Assembly: GCA_029065305.1 (NCBI GenBank)
Contig: JAIEIQ010000081.1
Coordinates: forward strand, 1 to 13,757
Direction: 5' to 3'
Length of the DNA: 13,757 nt
Source: Oscillospiraceae bacterium
GTDB taxonomy: Bacteria; Bacillota; Clostridia; Oscillospirales; Oscillospiraceae
Shown here: positions 1-7,209 of the stretch, piece by piece
Numbering within the stretch: position 1 is the stretch's first letter
Layout of the letters: each line of letters begins with the position of its first letter
The notes under the pieces: model-generated
The model's database searches: none
What the model was told of the DNA's origin: nothing
The model's input: the letters and a program-made list of their open reading frames with translations, nothing else
Position numbers and translations under genes: made by a program

Positions 1-592
1 CGTCCACGATGTGGGGCTCCTTGGCCACGTTTTCGATGACCGTCAGCCCCTCCGCCAGGGTCGCGGCCAGCATAATGTTGATGGTGGCCCCCACGGAGAC
101 CTTGTCCAAAAAGATGCTGGAGCCCTGGAGCCGTCCCCCGGCGGCCTCCGCAATGACGAAGCCGCTCTGGGTGTCCACACCGGCCCCCAGGGCCCGGAAG
201 CCCTTGAGGTGCTGGTCAATAGGCCGGGTGCCGCCGAAGTCACAGCCCCCGGGCAGGGCCACATCCGCCGAGCCGAAGCGGCCCAGCAGGGCCCCCAGCA
301 TGTAGTAGCTGGCCCGGCAGCGGCGGGCGGACTCGTAGGGAACCCGCCGGTTCTGGAGGCGGGAGCAGTCGATCTCCACGGCGTGGGGGGTCAAAAAGCG
401 CACCTTTGCGCCCAGGTCCTGCAAAATCCCCAGAAGCAGCTTGACATCGCTGATCTGGGGAATGTTCTCAATGCGGCAGCTTCCGCTGACCATCAGGGCA
501 GCGGGGATGATGGCGACGGCGGCGTTTTTCGCGCCGCTGATGTGGAGCTCTCCAAACAGGGGGTTTCCGCCCTCGACAATATATTTGGTCAA
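1..592 (-). CDS. murA: UDP-N-acetylglucosamine 1-carboxyvinyltransferase, N-terminal part (cut by window edge)
   Basis: Transfers enolpyruvate from PEP to UDP-GlcNAc, the first committed step of peptidoglycan synthesis in the cytoplasm. The 197 visible codons begin at a TTG (592-590); the leader carries AGAGGTG seven bases upstream, and translation from TTG starts MTKYIVEGGNPLFGELHISG. This places the conserved GAKNAA motif at K22/N23, as in known MurA proteins. The PEP-reactive Cys lies in LPGGCDFGGTRPID (Cys117). This loop has one residue more than the usual GGCxIGxRPID form, so activity is likely but the loop is atypical. About half of the usual ~420 residues is present; the rest lies beyond position 1. 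The gene reads away from ridA and has its own promoter near 707-734. Firmicutes often carry two MurA paralogues, and I cannot tell which this is. Confidence 0.93.
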   Translation of the reverse strand, partial: MTKYIVEGGNPLFGELHISGAKNAAVAIIPAALMVSGSCRIENIPQISDVKLLLGILQDLGAKVRFLTPHAVEIDCSRLQNRRVPYESARRCRASYYMLGALLGRFGSADVALPGGCDFGGTRPIDQHLKGFRALGAGVDTQSGFVIAEAAGGRLQGSSIFLDKVSVGATINIMLAATLAEGLTVIENVAKEPHIVD

Positions 593-620
593 AGATTTGC
601 ACCTCTTCACTTTATATAGG

Positions 621-648
621 GACCTGTCAGGTACAGTGTACCCAGGTC
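621..648 (-). promoter_or_regulatory. Inverted repeat in the murA leader
   Basis: GACCTG and CAGGTC form outer arms (621-626, 643-648). GGTACA and TGTACC form inner arms (630-635, 637-642). Only TCA bulges on one side. It lies between the predicted murA promoter and its ribosome binding site, so it could be an RNA hairpin in the leader or a DNA-binding site. The function is unknown. Confidence 0.5.
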
Positions 649-706
649 TTCACACTTCATACCGCCCAAAAGCGATAATCGGTAGGCATAATCACAGATG
701 TTACTC

Positions 707-734
707 AGTATAACAGATTTTGTCATAAAATCAA
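707..734 (-). promoter_or_regulatory. Predicted sigma-A promoter for murA
   Basis: Read on the minus strand: TTGATT (734-729), a 16-bp spacer, then TATACT (712-707) preceded by TGT, an extended -10. Transcription would start near 700 and give a leader of about 108 nt containing the 621-648 inverted repeat. Confidence 0.6.
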
Positions 735-872
735 TGGGGGATGAAAAAAAGAATTCATAAAATTTTAATAATCCGCCCCCCGGATTTTGACGGGAACGGG
801 AAATTTTCAACGGAGCGTTCCCAGCCTCCGGCGCTGCTGGCCCCAGTGCGGCCCTTAAAATGGAAATCGGGA
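735..872. other. Intergenic stretch between the divergent murA and ridA promoters
   Basis: The gap between murA and ridA is 342 bp. Apart from the two promoters and the murA leader repeat I see only two weak dyads: GGGAACG/CGTTCCC (792-798, 816-822) and a small AATCCG/CGGATT stem near 770-786. Short open frames here have no convincing ribosome binding site or protein-like composition. I see no riboswitch or RNA gene. Confidence 0.4.
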
Positions 873-901
873 TTGAAAAACGCAAAAATTTGTATTACAC
901 T
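873..901 (+). promoter_or_regulatory. Predicted sigma-A promoter for ridA and the PLP enzyme
   Basis: TTGAAA (873-878), a 17-bp spacer and TACACT (896-901). The predicted start near 908 leaves a short leader containing the AAAGGAG ribosome binding site (921-927) of ridA. Confidence 0.6.
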
Positions 902-934
902 GAAAAAAGAAAGCCGGGAGAAAGGAGAACGCGA

Positions 935-1318
935 ATGAAAACAATCTGTCCGGAGGGCTGGACCACCGCGGGGCACTACGCGCCGGGCGTTGTCAGCCAT
1001 GGCCTGCTGTACATATCCGGCCAGCTCCCCATCGACCACGAAGCCGGGGCGCTGGTGTCCGGCGGCGCGGCGGCGCAGGCGGAGGCGGCGCTCCGCAATG
1101 TGGAGCAGGTGCTGCTGGCCGCCGGGGCAGCGCGAAACGCGGTGGTCCAGTGCCGCGTCTATGTGTCGGACATCGCGCACTGGGGCGAGGTGGACGCCGT
1201 GTACGCCGCCTTCTTTGGGGCGCACCGGCCGGCCAGGGCCGTTGTGCCCGCCGGAGAGCTGCACTACGGCGCGCTGGTTGAAATTGAAGCGGTTGCGGAA
1301 ATGGAGGACGGGAAATGA
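935..1318 (+). CDS. ridA: RidA family reactive-intermediate (enamine/imine) deaminase
   Basis: A 127-residue protein of the usual RidA/YjgF/UK114 length. Family members hydrolyse reactive 2-aminoacrylate and related enamines released by PLP enzymes, protecting other PLP enzymes from damage; they act as cytoplasmic trimers. Visible family features are YISGQLPID (26-34), the QAEAALRNVEQVLLAAGA helix (48-65), RVYVSDI (74-80), PARAVV with the substrate-carboxylate-binding Arg101, and the closing VEIEAVA with Glu118. I chose ATG 935 because AAAGGAG lies seven bases upstream; an in-frame ATG at 860 lies upstream of the predicted promoter. The stop overlaps the next start (ATGA), so the two genes are translationally coupled, which suggests RidA handles a by-product of that PLP enzyme. 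The family call is firm; the exact substrate is inferred. Confidence 0.92.
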   Translation: MKTICPEGWTTAGHYAPGVVSHGLLYISGQLPIDHEAGALVSGGAAAQAEAALRNVEQVLLAAGAARNAVVQCRVYVSDIAHWGEVDAVYAAFFGAHRPARAVVPAGELHYGALVEIEAVAEMEDGK

Positions 1319-2409
1319 ACTTTGTATGCGGGAAATGCGGAAAAACGGCCCCTGTGAGCACCCGGGAGCCCAAGTGTCCCTGCGGCGGGCTGTGGAAGCT
1401 GGACTTCACCCCGCCCAAGTTCTCCCTGAGCGGGATTGACCGGGAGGAGTGGAGCATCTTCCGCTACCGGAAATTTATGGCGCTGGAGGACGGCGCCTGG
1501 CGGGATGTCTCCCTGGGGGAGGGCATGACGCCTATTGTCCGCCTGGACGAGGACGTGCTGCTGAAAATGGATTATTATATGCCCACCCTCTCCTTCAAGG
1601 ACCGGGGCGCGGCTGTGCTGATGGCCCACTGTAAGAGCATCGGTGTGGACTATGTGGTCCAGGACAGCAGCGGCAACGCGGGCAACAGCGTAGCCGCCTA
1701 CGCGGCCAAGGCCGGGATCCGCTGTGAAATCTTTGTGCCCGAGGGGACCTCCCCCAAAAAGATCGACATGATCCGCGCCCACGGGGCCAAGTGCACCGTG
1801 GTGCCCGGGAGCCGGGACCACTGCGCCGACGTGTGCCGGGAGAAGGTGGAGAAAGAGGGGATCTACTACGCCAACCACGTCTACAACCCCTTCTTCTACG
1901 AGGGCACCAAGACCTATTTCTATGAGGCCCTGGAGCAGCTGGGCCGCCTGCCGGAGCATATCCTGATCCCCGTGGGCAACGGCACCCTGTTTCTGGGGGC
2001 GGTTCTGGCGCTGGAGCACCTGCTGGAGAGCGGTGTCATCCCCCGGATGCCCCAGATCATCGCCGCCCAGAGCCAGCACTGCGATCCGCTGCTGCAAGCC
2101 GCCGCCCAGGGGGCAGATGCTCCCGCCGCCGTGGAGCCCCGCCCCACCCTGGCGGAGGGGATCGCCATCGGAAAGCCCATGCGGGGCGAGGAGCTTCTGG
2201 CCTGCGCCCGCAGACATGGCATCCGGTTCGTTCACGCCCCGGAGGAGGAAATTCTCCCCGCCCGGGCCGCGCTGGCGAAAAAGGGAATTTACTGCGAGCA
2301 CACCACAGCTGCCAACTACGCCGCCTATCTCCAGTACTGCAAGGAGTACGGACCGGCCCGGGACTGCCTGATCACCATGTGCGGGGCCGGTCTCAAGTCG
2401 GACCACTAA
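1315..2409 (+). CDS. PLP-dependent fold-type II enzyme, threonine-synthase-like, with N-terminal zinc ribbon
   Basis: A 364-residue protein. It opens with a probable zinc ribbon (C5-x2-C8, C21-x-C23), seen in several threonine-synthase and cysteate-synthase type proteins. The PLP fold follows: LGEGMTP (67-73), the Schiff-base lysine in LSFKDRG (K95), the cofactor/substrate loop DSSGNAGNS (117-125), the phosphate-cradle PVGNGT (219-224), and C-terminal CGAGLKSD. Threonine synthase makes threonine from O-phosphohomoserine, but relatives make cysteate or deaminate hydroxy- or diamino acids, so sequence alone does not fix the substrate. The 4-bp overlap with ridA points to an enzyme that releases an enamine intermediate. 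A 15-bp terminator hairpin follows 15 bp after the stop, so this is a two-gene operon. I withhold a gene symbol because I see no neighbouring threonine pathway genes. Confidence 0.88.
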   Translation: MNFVCGKCGKTAPVSTREPKCPCGGLWKLDFTPPKFSLSGIDREEWSIFRYRKFMALEDGAWRDVSLGEGMTPIVRLDEDVLLKMDYYMPTLSFKDRGAAVLMAHCKSIGVDYVVQDSSGNAGNSVAAYAAKAGIRCEIFVPEGTSPKKIDMIRAHGAKCTVVPGSRDHCADVCREKVEKEGIYYANHVYNPFFYEGTKTYFYEALEQLGRLPEHILIPVGNGTLFLGAVLALEHLLESGVIPRMPQIIAAQSQHCDPLLQAAAQGADAPAAVEPRPTLAEGIAIGKPMRGEELLACARRHGIRFVHAPEEEILPARAALAKKGIYCEHTTAANYAAYLQYCKEYGPARDCLITMCGAGLKSDH

Positions 2410-2424
2410 GGTGCTAAAAGCGGC

Positions 2425-2458
2425 GAAAACGGACCGGCCAAAAGGCCGGTCCGTTTTC
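2425..2458. terminator. Strong bidirectional intrinsic terminator
   Basis: A perfect 15-bp stem (2425-2439 and 2444-2458) closes on an AAAA loop. Its outer end is GAAAAC/GTTTTC, giving a T-run on either strand. It ends both the ridA/PLP-enzyme unit and the convergent walRK unit. The last base of the yycI-like stop codon (2458) lies in the stem. Confidence 0.88.
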
Positions 2459-3261
2459 TACTGCCGCGTCACCGCCCCGGAGGCGCAGTCCACAAAGTAG
2501 CGGTAGGTGTCGGTGTCAATCTGCCAGAGGGGCCGCAGGCGCAGAGCGGCGGAGCTGCTCTGGAGCTCGTAGACGCACCGCACTGTCCGCACCTCGCTGC
2601 ACACCACACCGGCGGCGGCGCGGAAATCCAAAAACCGCAGCAGGGCGGTGGCGCAGGAGAGCTGTTCCCCGGGCTCCGTAACAGCGTCCTCGCTGCTCAC
2701 ATGGGAGCCGGAGACGGCGGTGAGAAGCCCGTCCTCAAACCGCAGGGTGAGGCCACAGCCGTAAACCGGCACCCCCAGCAGGTGCTGGACAGCCGTAACA
2801 GCAACCTCCCCCTCATCCTCCTGGAGCACCAGCTCCGCGTAGCCAAACCGGCCGCAGAAGCTCTGGGCAAACTCCGCCGGGCCGTCCACCGGACAGCGCA
2901 GGTCCGTCCCGTCAAAGCTGCCGCCGGAGCGGAACTGGATTGTCCCCGTTCCGGCGGAGTAGCTGTAGATCCCGCCGCCCTGGCTGACGGCCTCGGCCTC
3001 CCCCATCAGAAGGGCGGAGGCCATCTGCGCCTCCGTCTCCACCCGGCGGCTCAGCGTCAGAGGAGGCATAGCCTCCTCCAGCAGCTCCGCCGAGGAGTCC
3101 AGCGCCAGCCCGCCGCTCTCGTAAAGCGCCCGCAGGCTCTCCTCCACGCCGCTGTCCGCCTGCCGGGTCTGGAGATATTGATACCCCAGCAGCACCAGCA
3201 GCCAGGCGTTGAGCAGAAGCAGAATTAAAATGGCAATGTTCTTCAAACGAAACGTTTCCAT
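2458..3261 (-). CDS. yycI: YycI-like regulatory protein of the WalRK system
   Basis: About 267 residues, extracytoplasmic and anchored by one N-terminal membrane segment (roughly residues 5-25, KNIAILILLLLNAWLLVLLG). YycI and YycH are known partners that bind WalK at the membrane and tune its activity, with opposite sign in different species. Primary sequence is poorly conserved in this family, so the call rests on topology, size and being the last gene after walR-walK-yycH. I prefer ATG 3261 because METFRLKNIAIL matches the usual short cytoplasmic start before the anchor. GTG 3273 would add MFGI, with no better ribosome binding site. Unlike other genes of this operon it lacks a clear Shine-Dalgarno and is set off from yycH by 85 bp of palindromic sequence, so its expression may be reduced or specially controlled. 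Confidence 0.78.
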   Translation of the reverse strand: METFRLKNIAILILLLLNAWLLVLLGYQYLQTRQADSGVEESLRALYESGGLALDSSAELLEEAMPPLTLSRRVETEAQMASALLMGEAEAVSQGGGIYSYSAGTGTIQFRSGGSFDGTDLRCPVDGPAEFAQSFCGRFGYAELVLQEDEGEVAVTAVQHLLGVPVYGCGLTLRFEDGLLTAVSGSHVSSEDAVTEPGEQLSCATALLRFLDFRAAAGVVCSEVRTVRCVYELQSSSAALRLRPLWQIDTDTYRYFVDCASGAVTRQ

Positions 3262-3274
3262 GATTCCAAACACA

Positions 3275-3340
3275 GCGAAACGGAGTTTCGCGCAAAAAGT
3301 TTTTCTTTCGATTCTTTCCTTTGTTCACAAAGAAAAGAAT
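3275..3340. repeat. Cluster of palindromes between yycH and yycI
   Basis: Three adjacent dyads lie in 66 bp. 3311-3340 is a 30-bp near-perfect inverted repeat with 14-bp arms and one mismatch (G-U in RNA). CAAAAAGTTTTTC follows at about 3292-3304. A 7-bp GCGAAAC/GTTTCGC stem with a GGA loop covers 3275-3291. It interrupts an otherwise tightly packed operon and is much richer in A+T than its neighbours. It may be a small interspersed palindromic element or an mRNA processing site; no second copy is in this window. Confidence 0.55.
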
Positions 3341-3346
3341 GTACGC

Positions 3347-4642
3347 CTACCCCGCCAGCCATTGAGGCGTCAGCGTCCCCGTGCCGTCGTCGATATATCC
3401 CACGGAGAGGTCGGCGTGGGGGTAGACAGAGGCCAGGGCTGCGGCCTGAATCGGGGGAATAAAGAGAGCCTTCGTCTCCAGGGGCGTATAGAGCCGGCAG
3501 CGGTAGGCGAAGGCGGTGATGGTCCGGCCCGTAATGGTCACGGACAGCGCCTCCTCCTCCGCCAGGGCCCCGCCGCTGTCGGCAAAGCGAACGGGGATCC
3601 CCCCCGACTGGCAGCGGAAGGATATCCGCCAGCCGGCGGCGGTGGGCTCCAGGGACTGAAGAAAAAGCGGAGAGGCCCCGGTGCTCCCGGTCAAAATCTT
3701 CGCCAATCCGGCTGCGGCCTGAAGGGCCTCCCCAGCATCCGCAGACTCTCCAGCCGCCGCCACCCGGTAAAGAGGCGAGGCCACCGTCTGATCCCCGGTG
3801 TAGCTCACCGCCCCGCCGGGGGCAAAGCGCAGGGTCCGGGGCGTCTCCCCCACCACCTCCGCCCCGCCGGGGTCGGTGTAGCTGGACATTATGTGGGTAT
3901 TGAAGTCCAGTGCCTCCAGGAGGTTGTTGAGGGTGCAGCCCGGGGGCACCTCCCCGGATACCTCCGGCGGCGCCGGGAAATCCGCCACCAGCACTGTGTA
4001 GGGGGACAGCGTGGCGTAGTAGGACTCAAAGGCGAAGCCGGCGCTGTTGGGCGGAAACTCCTCCGCCAGGACCGCTACCGCCTGGGACGGCAGGGCCGTC
4101 TCATAGCGGAAGATCTCCCCCTCGCCGTCCGCCAGGTAGAGCATGGCCCCGCCGGGGGCCTCCGCAGTCAGCGCCAGATACCGAGCTGTCTGATCCGGCG
4201 TCCCGTCCTCCGCCCCCAAGCAGGCCGCAAGGGCCGGCAGGGGCAGACAAACCGTTAAATCCAAATAAACACTTGGCGCGTCCAGCGCGTCCCACAGGGT
4301 CTGCTCCGCCACCCGGACGCCCTCCGCCGAGGCGGAGCCCATGGCGTCCCGCAGCAGGGGCGCAATCCGCGCAAAGAGCTCATCCTCCGCCGGAATATAC
4401 AGCCGCCCGCAGCGGCCGTACTCCGCCTCACTGGTAATCACCGCGTGGAAGGAGGGGATCAGCTCCCCCAGATCGGCCCCCTGGTCCGCCCCTCCGGCGG
4501 GGGGACCGGCGGCAAAGATTGCCTGAACCCGGTCGCTCCAGCTGCCGGAGAAAAGGGGCGTCAGGGACAGCAGATACAGCGCCGAGATGGTCAGCGCCGC
4601 CAGGGCCAGATTCTGCAAAAGAGCGGCAGGCTTCTTACGCAT
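3347..4642 (-). CDS. yycH: YycH-like regulatory protein of the WalRK system
   Basis: 431 residues with a short basic start (MRKK), one membrane segment at about 9-30 (LALAALTISALYLLSLTPLF) and a large extracytoplasmic region, the topology and length of YycH. Known YycH proteins interact with the sensor kinase WalK outside the membrane together with YycI. The ATG lies inside the end of walK (8-bp overlap, 4635-4642), implying translational coupling. Family sequence conservation is weak, so identification depends mostly on position directly after walK and on topology. The interior is rich in Ala, Gly and Pro, with beta-strand-like stretches such as YILDG-type segments absent and no catalytic motif visible. 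Confidence 0.82.
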   Translation of the reverse strand: MRKKPAALLQNLALAALTISALYLLSLTPLFSGSWSDRVQAIFAAGPPAGGADQGADLGELIPSFHAVITSEAEYGRCGRLYIPAEDELFARIAPLLRDAMGSASAEGVRVAEQTLWDALDAPSVYLDLTVCLPLPALAACLGAEDGTPDQTARYLALTAEAPGGAMLYLADGEGEIFRYETALPSQAVAVLAEEFPPNSAGFAFESYYATLSPYTVLVADFPAPPEVSGEVPPGCTLNNLLEALDFNTHIMSSYTDPGGAEVVGETPRTLRFAPGGAVSYTGDQTVASPLYRVAAAGESADAGEALQAAAGLAKILTGSTGASPLFLQSLEPTAAGWRISFRCQSGGIPVRFADSGGALAEEEALSVTITGRTITAFAYRCRLYTPLETKALFIPPIQAAALASVYPHADLSVGYIDDGTGTLTPQWLAG

Positions 4643-6443
4643 CGTCCAGCTCCTCCCGGTTCACCGCCTGCCGGATGGGCAGGACCACCCGCACGGTGGT
4701 CCCCGGCCCCTCGTGGCGGACAAGGCCGATGGTCCCGCCGTGGCGCTGGACAATCTCCCGGGCGATGGACAGCCCCAGCCCCGTGCCCCCGCTCTCCCGG
4801 GAGCGGGCCTTGTCCACCCGGTAAAACCGGTCGAAGATCCGCTCCCGATCCTTGGAGGGGATGCCGATGCCGGTGTCGGCTACCTCCATCCACACGTTTT
4901 CGCCTTTCATTCCGGCATCCACGGTGATAGTCCCGCCGTCGGGGGTGTACTTGATGGCGTTGCCGATAACGTTCATCATCACCTGCTCCAGCCGGTTCCG
5001 GTCCCCCACGATCATGGGCAGGTGGCGTCCGTAGGCGCGGACCAGGGTGTGGCTGTGGTTCTGGGCGTCCAAATCCACAGCCCGGCACACGGCATCGATG
5101 GCCTCCCGGAAGGGGAAGCGGGTCATCTTGATCTCCGCCCGGCCCGAGTCCAGCCGACTGAGGGTCAGCAGATCCTGGACAATCCGGGTCATCCGGTCCG
5201 TTTCGCTGATGATGATGTCCAGAAAGCCGTTCTCCGTCTCCCGGGGGATGTCCTCCATGGTGCGGATCGTCTCGGCGTAGCTGCGGACGTTGGTGAGGGG
5301 CGTTCTCAGCTCGTGGGAGACATTGGCCACGAACTCCTTGCGCATCTCCTCGTTTTTCCGCTGGGCGGTCACGTCGTGGAGCACGGCCATCACCCCGCCG
5401 TCCTCCCCGTCGGAGAAGGGGGCGAGATAGAGCTCCAGAATCCGCTCCGCCGCCGTCAGCTCCCCGGAGAGGAAGTCGGGCCGCTGGAGGGCAAGGACCC
5501 GCTCCAGGGGAAACTGCTCCCCAAAGAGGGCGTCGTAGTCGTAGAAGGCAATCTCCCGGTCCAGCATCTGGCTGGCGGCGGGATTGCTGTGGAGGATGGA
5601 GCCATCCCGGGCGAAGGCCACCACGCCGTCGGTCATGTGGAGAAAGAGGGTGTCCAGCTTGTTGCGCTCGTTCTCCACCGCCTCCAGGGTATCCTGGAGC
5701 ACCTCCGCCATGTCGTTGAAGGTGGTGGTGAGCACGCCGATCTCGTCGGTGGAGTCCACGTCGATGGCGCCGCTGAAATCCCCCGCAGCCACCCGCTCCG
5801 CCCCCTCGGTCAGCCGCTCGATGGGGATCACCATGGTCTTGCTGAGCAGAAAGCTCAGCAGCACGGAGATCAGCAGTCCCACCAGCAGCGCCTGGACAAT
5901 GATCAGAAACAGCTGGCTGTTGAGGCTGCTGATGGTGTCCCGGTTGTCGTAGATGTAGAGAATGTAGGCCCCCTCGCCGCCGGTGATGGGGATGGCCACA
6001 TCCATATAGGGGGCGTTGATGTCGCTGGCGGAGCCCACCTCGCTGCCGCCCCGGGCGATGGAGGCCCGGGCGGTGAGGAGGTTGGCGGTGGCCTGTAGGC
6101 TTGCCGCCCCCTCGGCGTCGGAGCCGGCCAGGTATTCGCCGGTGCGTCCGTCGAGAATATAGTAGGTCCGGGTGGTGGAGTTGAGGCCCAGATCGCCGGA
6201 GCGGGCCTCCACCATCTCCTGGATCTGGGAGACATTCTCCTCAGCGGCCCAGCTGCGCAGACTGCTCACAAAGGAGGCGTTGGAGGGGTTGGAGCCGCCG
6301 AATACACTCTCCATCTGCTGATAGAACTCGTCAATATAGAAACTGGTGATGCTGGTCATCAGGAAGGCCCCCACAATCGTCATCAGGGAGGTGATGAGCA
6401 GCAGCAGAATCAGCACCAGCTTCATATGGAGACTGCGGAACAC
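4635..6443 (-). CDS. walK: Sensor histidine kinase WalK (YycG, VicK)
   Basis: A 602-residue membrane kinase that autophosphorylates and passes phosphate to WalR to control cell-wall metabolism. Domains in order: membrane segment 1 (9-31), extracytoplasmic PAS-like domain (about 35-175), membrane segment 2 (178-200), HAMP (201-255, PIERLTEGAERVAAGDF), cytoplasmic PAS (about 260-360), HisKA with phospho-His377 in NVSHELRTPLT, and ATPase with N box (Asn495 in NVIGNAIKYTPDG), G1 (DTGIGIP, 523-529), F box (FDRFYR) and G2 (GTGLGL). The start is GTG 6443 with GGAGG six bases upstream. The cytoplasmic PAS keeps His269, Asp272 and His356, matching three of the four zinc ligands known in Staphylococcus aureus WalK; the fourth, a Glu, aligns with Ala360. 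Confidence 0.95.
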   Translation of the reverse strand: MFRSLHMKLVLILLLLITSLMTIVGAFLMTSITSFYIDEFYQQMESVFGGSNPSNASFVSSLRSWAAEENVSQIQEMVEARSGDLGLNSTTRTYYILDGRTGEYLAGSDAEGAASLQATANLLTARASIARGGSEVGSASDINAPYMDVAIPITGGEGAYILYIYDNRDTISSLNSQLFLIIVQALLVGLLISVLLSFLLSKTMVIPIERLTEGAERVAAGDFSGAIDVDSTDEIGVLTTTFNDMAEVLQDTLEAVENERNKLDTLFLHMTDGVVAFARDGSILHSNPAASQMLDREIAFYDYDALFGEQFPLERVLALQRPDFLSGELTAAERILELYLAPFSDGEDGGVMAVLHDVTAQRKNEEMRKEFVANVSHELRTPLTNVRSYAETIRTMEDIPRETENGFLDIIISETDRMTRIVQDLLTLSRLDSGRAEIKMTRFPFREAIDAVCRAVDLDAQNHSHTLVRAYGRHLPMIVGDRNRLEQVMMNVIGNAIKYTPDGGTITVDAGMKGENVWMEVADTGIGIPSKDRERIFDRFYRVDKARSRESGGTGLGLSIAREIVQRHGGTIGLVRHEGPGTTVRVVLPIRQAVNREELDDA

Positions 6444-6485
6444 GGGGCACCTCCTCTCGCTTCACTGGCTGCGGCGGCTTCGCCG

Positions 6486-7193
6486 CTATTCCGCGGTAAA
6501 ATAGTACCCAACCCCCCGGCGGGTGAGAATCAGCGCCGGGCTGGCGGGGTCGTCCTCGATCTTCTCCCGCAGGCGGCGGACCGTCACGTCCACCGTGCGC
6601 ACGTCGTCCCCCACATAGCCGTAGTTCCACACCTGCTCCATCAGGTCGATGCGGGAGTAGACCTTCCCCGGGTGGCTGGCCAGGAAGGTGAGCAGCTCGT
6701 ACTCCCGCTGGGTCAGATCCACCGCCTTCCCGTGCTTGCGGACCTGATAGCTCTCGGTGTCGATGGTCAGCCCGCCCCCCGCCGGAATCGCCGCCGCCGG
6801 GGCGGCAGGTCCGGACTGCATGGCCGTGCGGCGGATGTTGGCCTTCACCCGAGCCATCAGCTCCCGCATGGAGAAGGGCTTGGTGATGTAGTCGTCGGCC
6901 CCGATCTCCAGCCCAAGAACCTTGTCCGCCTCCTCCTCCCGGGCCGTCAGGATGATCACCGGCACGTTGTGCCCCTTCTCCCGGAGGGCCTGGCACACGT
7001 CGAAGCCGATCATCTTCGGCAGCATCACGTCCAGCAGAATCAGGTCCGGATCCTTCTCCAAGGCCGTCCGCAGCCCCGCCTCCCCGTCATAGGCCGTCAG
7101 TGTCCTGTACCCCTCCCGCTCCAGGTTGAAGCGGAGGATATCCACAATGCTCTTCTCGTCCTCAACAATCAGTACCGTTTTTTTCTCGTCCAT
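6486..7193 (-). CDS. walR: Response regulator WalR (YycF, VicR), OmpR/PhoB family
   Basis: 235 residues. The receiver domain (1-120) has the acidic pocket E11/D12, phospho-acceptor Asp55 in LLDVMLP, Thr83 and Lys105 (TKPF). A Pro/Ala/Gly-rich linker (about 125-140) joins it to a winged-helix DNA-binding domain (about 140-235) with LTQREYELLTFLASHPGKVY and RTVDVTVRRLREKIEDDP. WalR controls autolysins and other wall genes and is essential in many Firmicutes. The start is ATG 7193 with GGGAAGGAG upstream. The gene follows the Nudix gene by 16 bp. A small GCGGC/GCCGC hairpin (6474-6486) sits at its stop, 42 bp before walK. Confidence 0.96.
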   Translation of the reverse strand: MDEKKTVLIVEDEKSIVDILRFNLEREGYRTLTAYDGEAGLRTALEKDPDLILLDVMLPKMIGFDVCQALREKGHNVPVIILTAREEEADKVLGLEIGADDYITKPFSMRELMARVKANIRRTAMQSGPAAPAAAIPAGGGLTIDTESYQVRKHGKAVDLTQREYELLTFLASHPGKVYSRIDLMEQVWNYGYVGDDVRTVDVTVRRLREKIEDDPASPALILTRRGVGYYFTAE

Positions 7194-7209
7194 CGTTCTC
7201 CCTTCCCGT

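Noticed and set aside
741..938. 65-codon plus-strand frame before ridA starting MKKRIHKILI
   Set aside because: It runs through the ridA promoter and ribosome binding site, has GGGGG but no real Shine-Dalgarno, and the protein is not family-like.
1264..2406. Long minus-strand open frame (380 codons) opposite the PLP enzyme
   Set aside because: The opposite strand encodes clear PLP-enzyme motifs; this frame has only shadow-like composition.
3209..4258. Plus-strand open frame (349 codons) opposite yycH and yycI
   Set aside because: Arg/Gly/Pro-rich shadow with no start signal, and the minus strand carries the coherent operon.
4587..6098. Long plus-strand open frame (503 codons) opposite walK
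   Set aside because: Composition is His/Gly/Val/Asp-rich with no domain or ribosome binding site. It is the complement of a well-supported kinase gene in GC-rich DNA.
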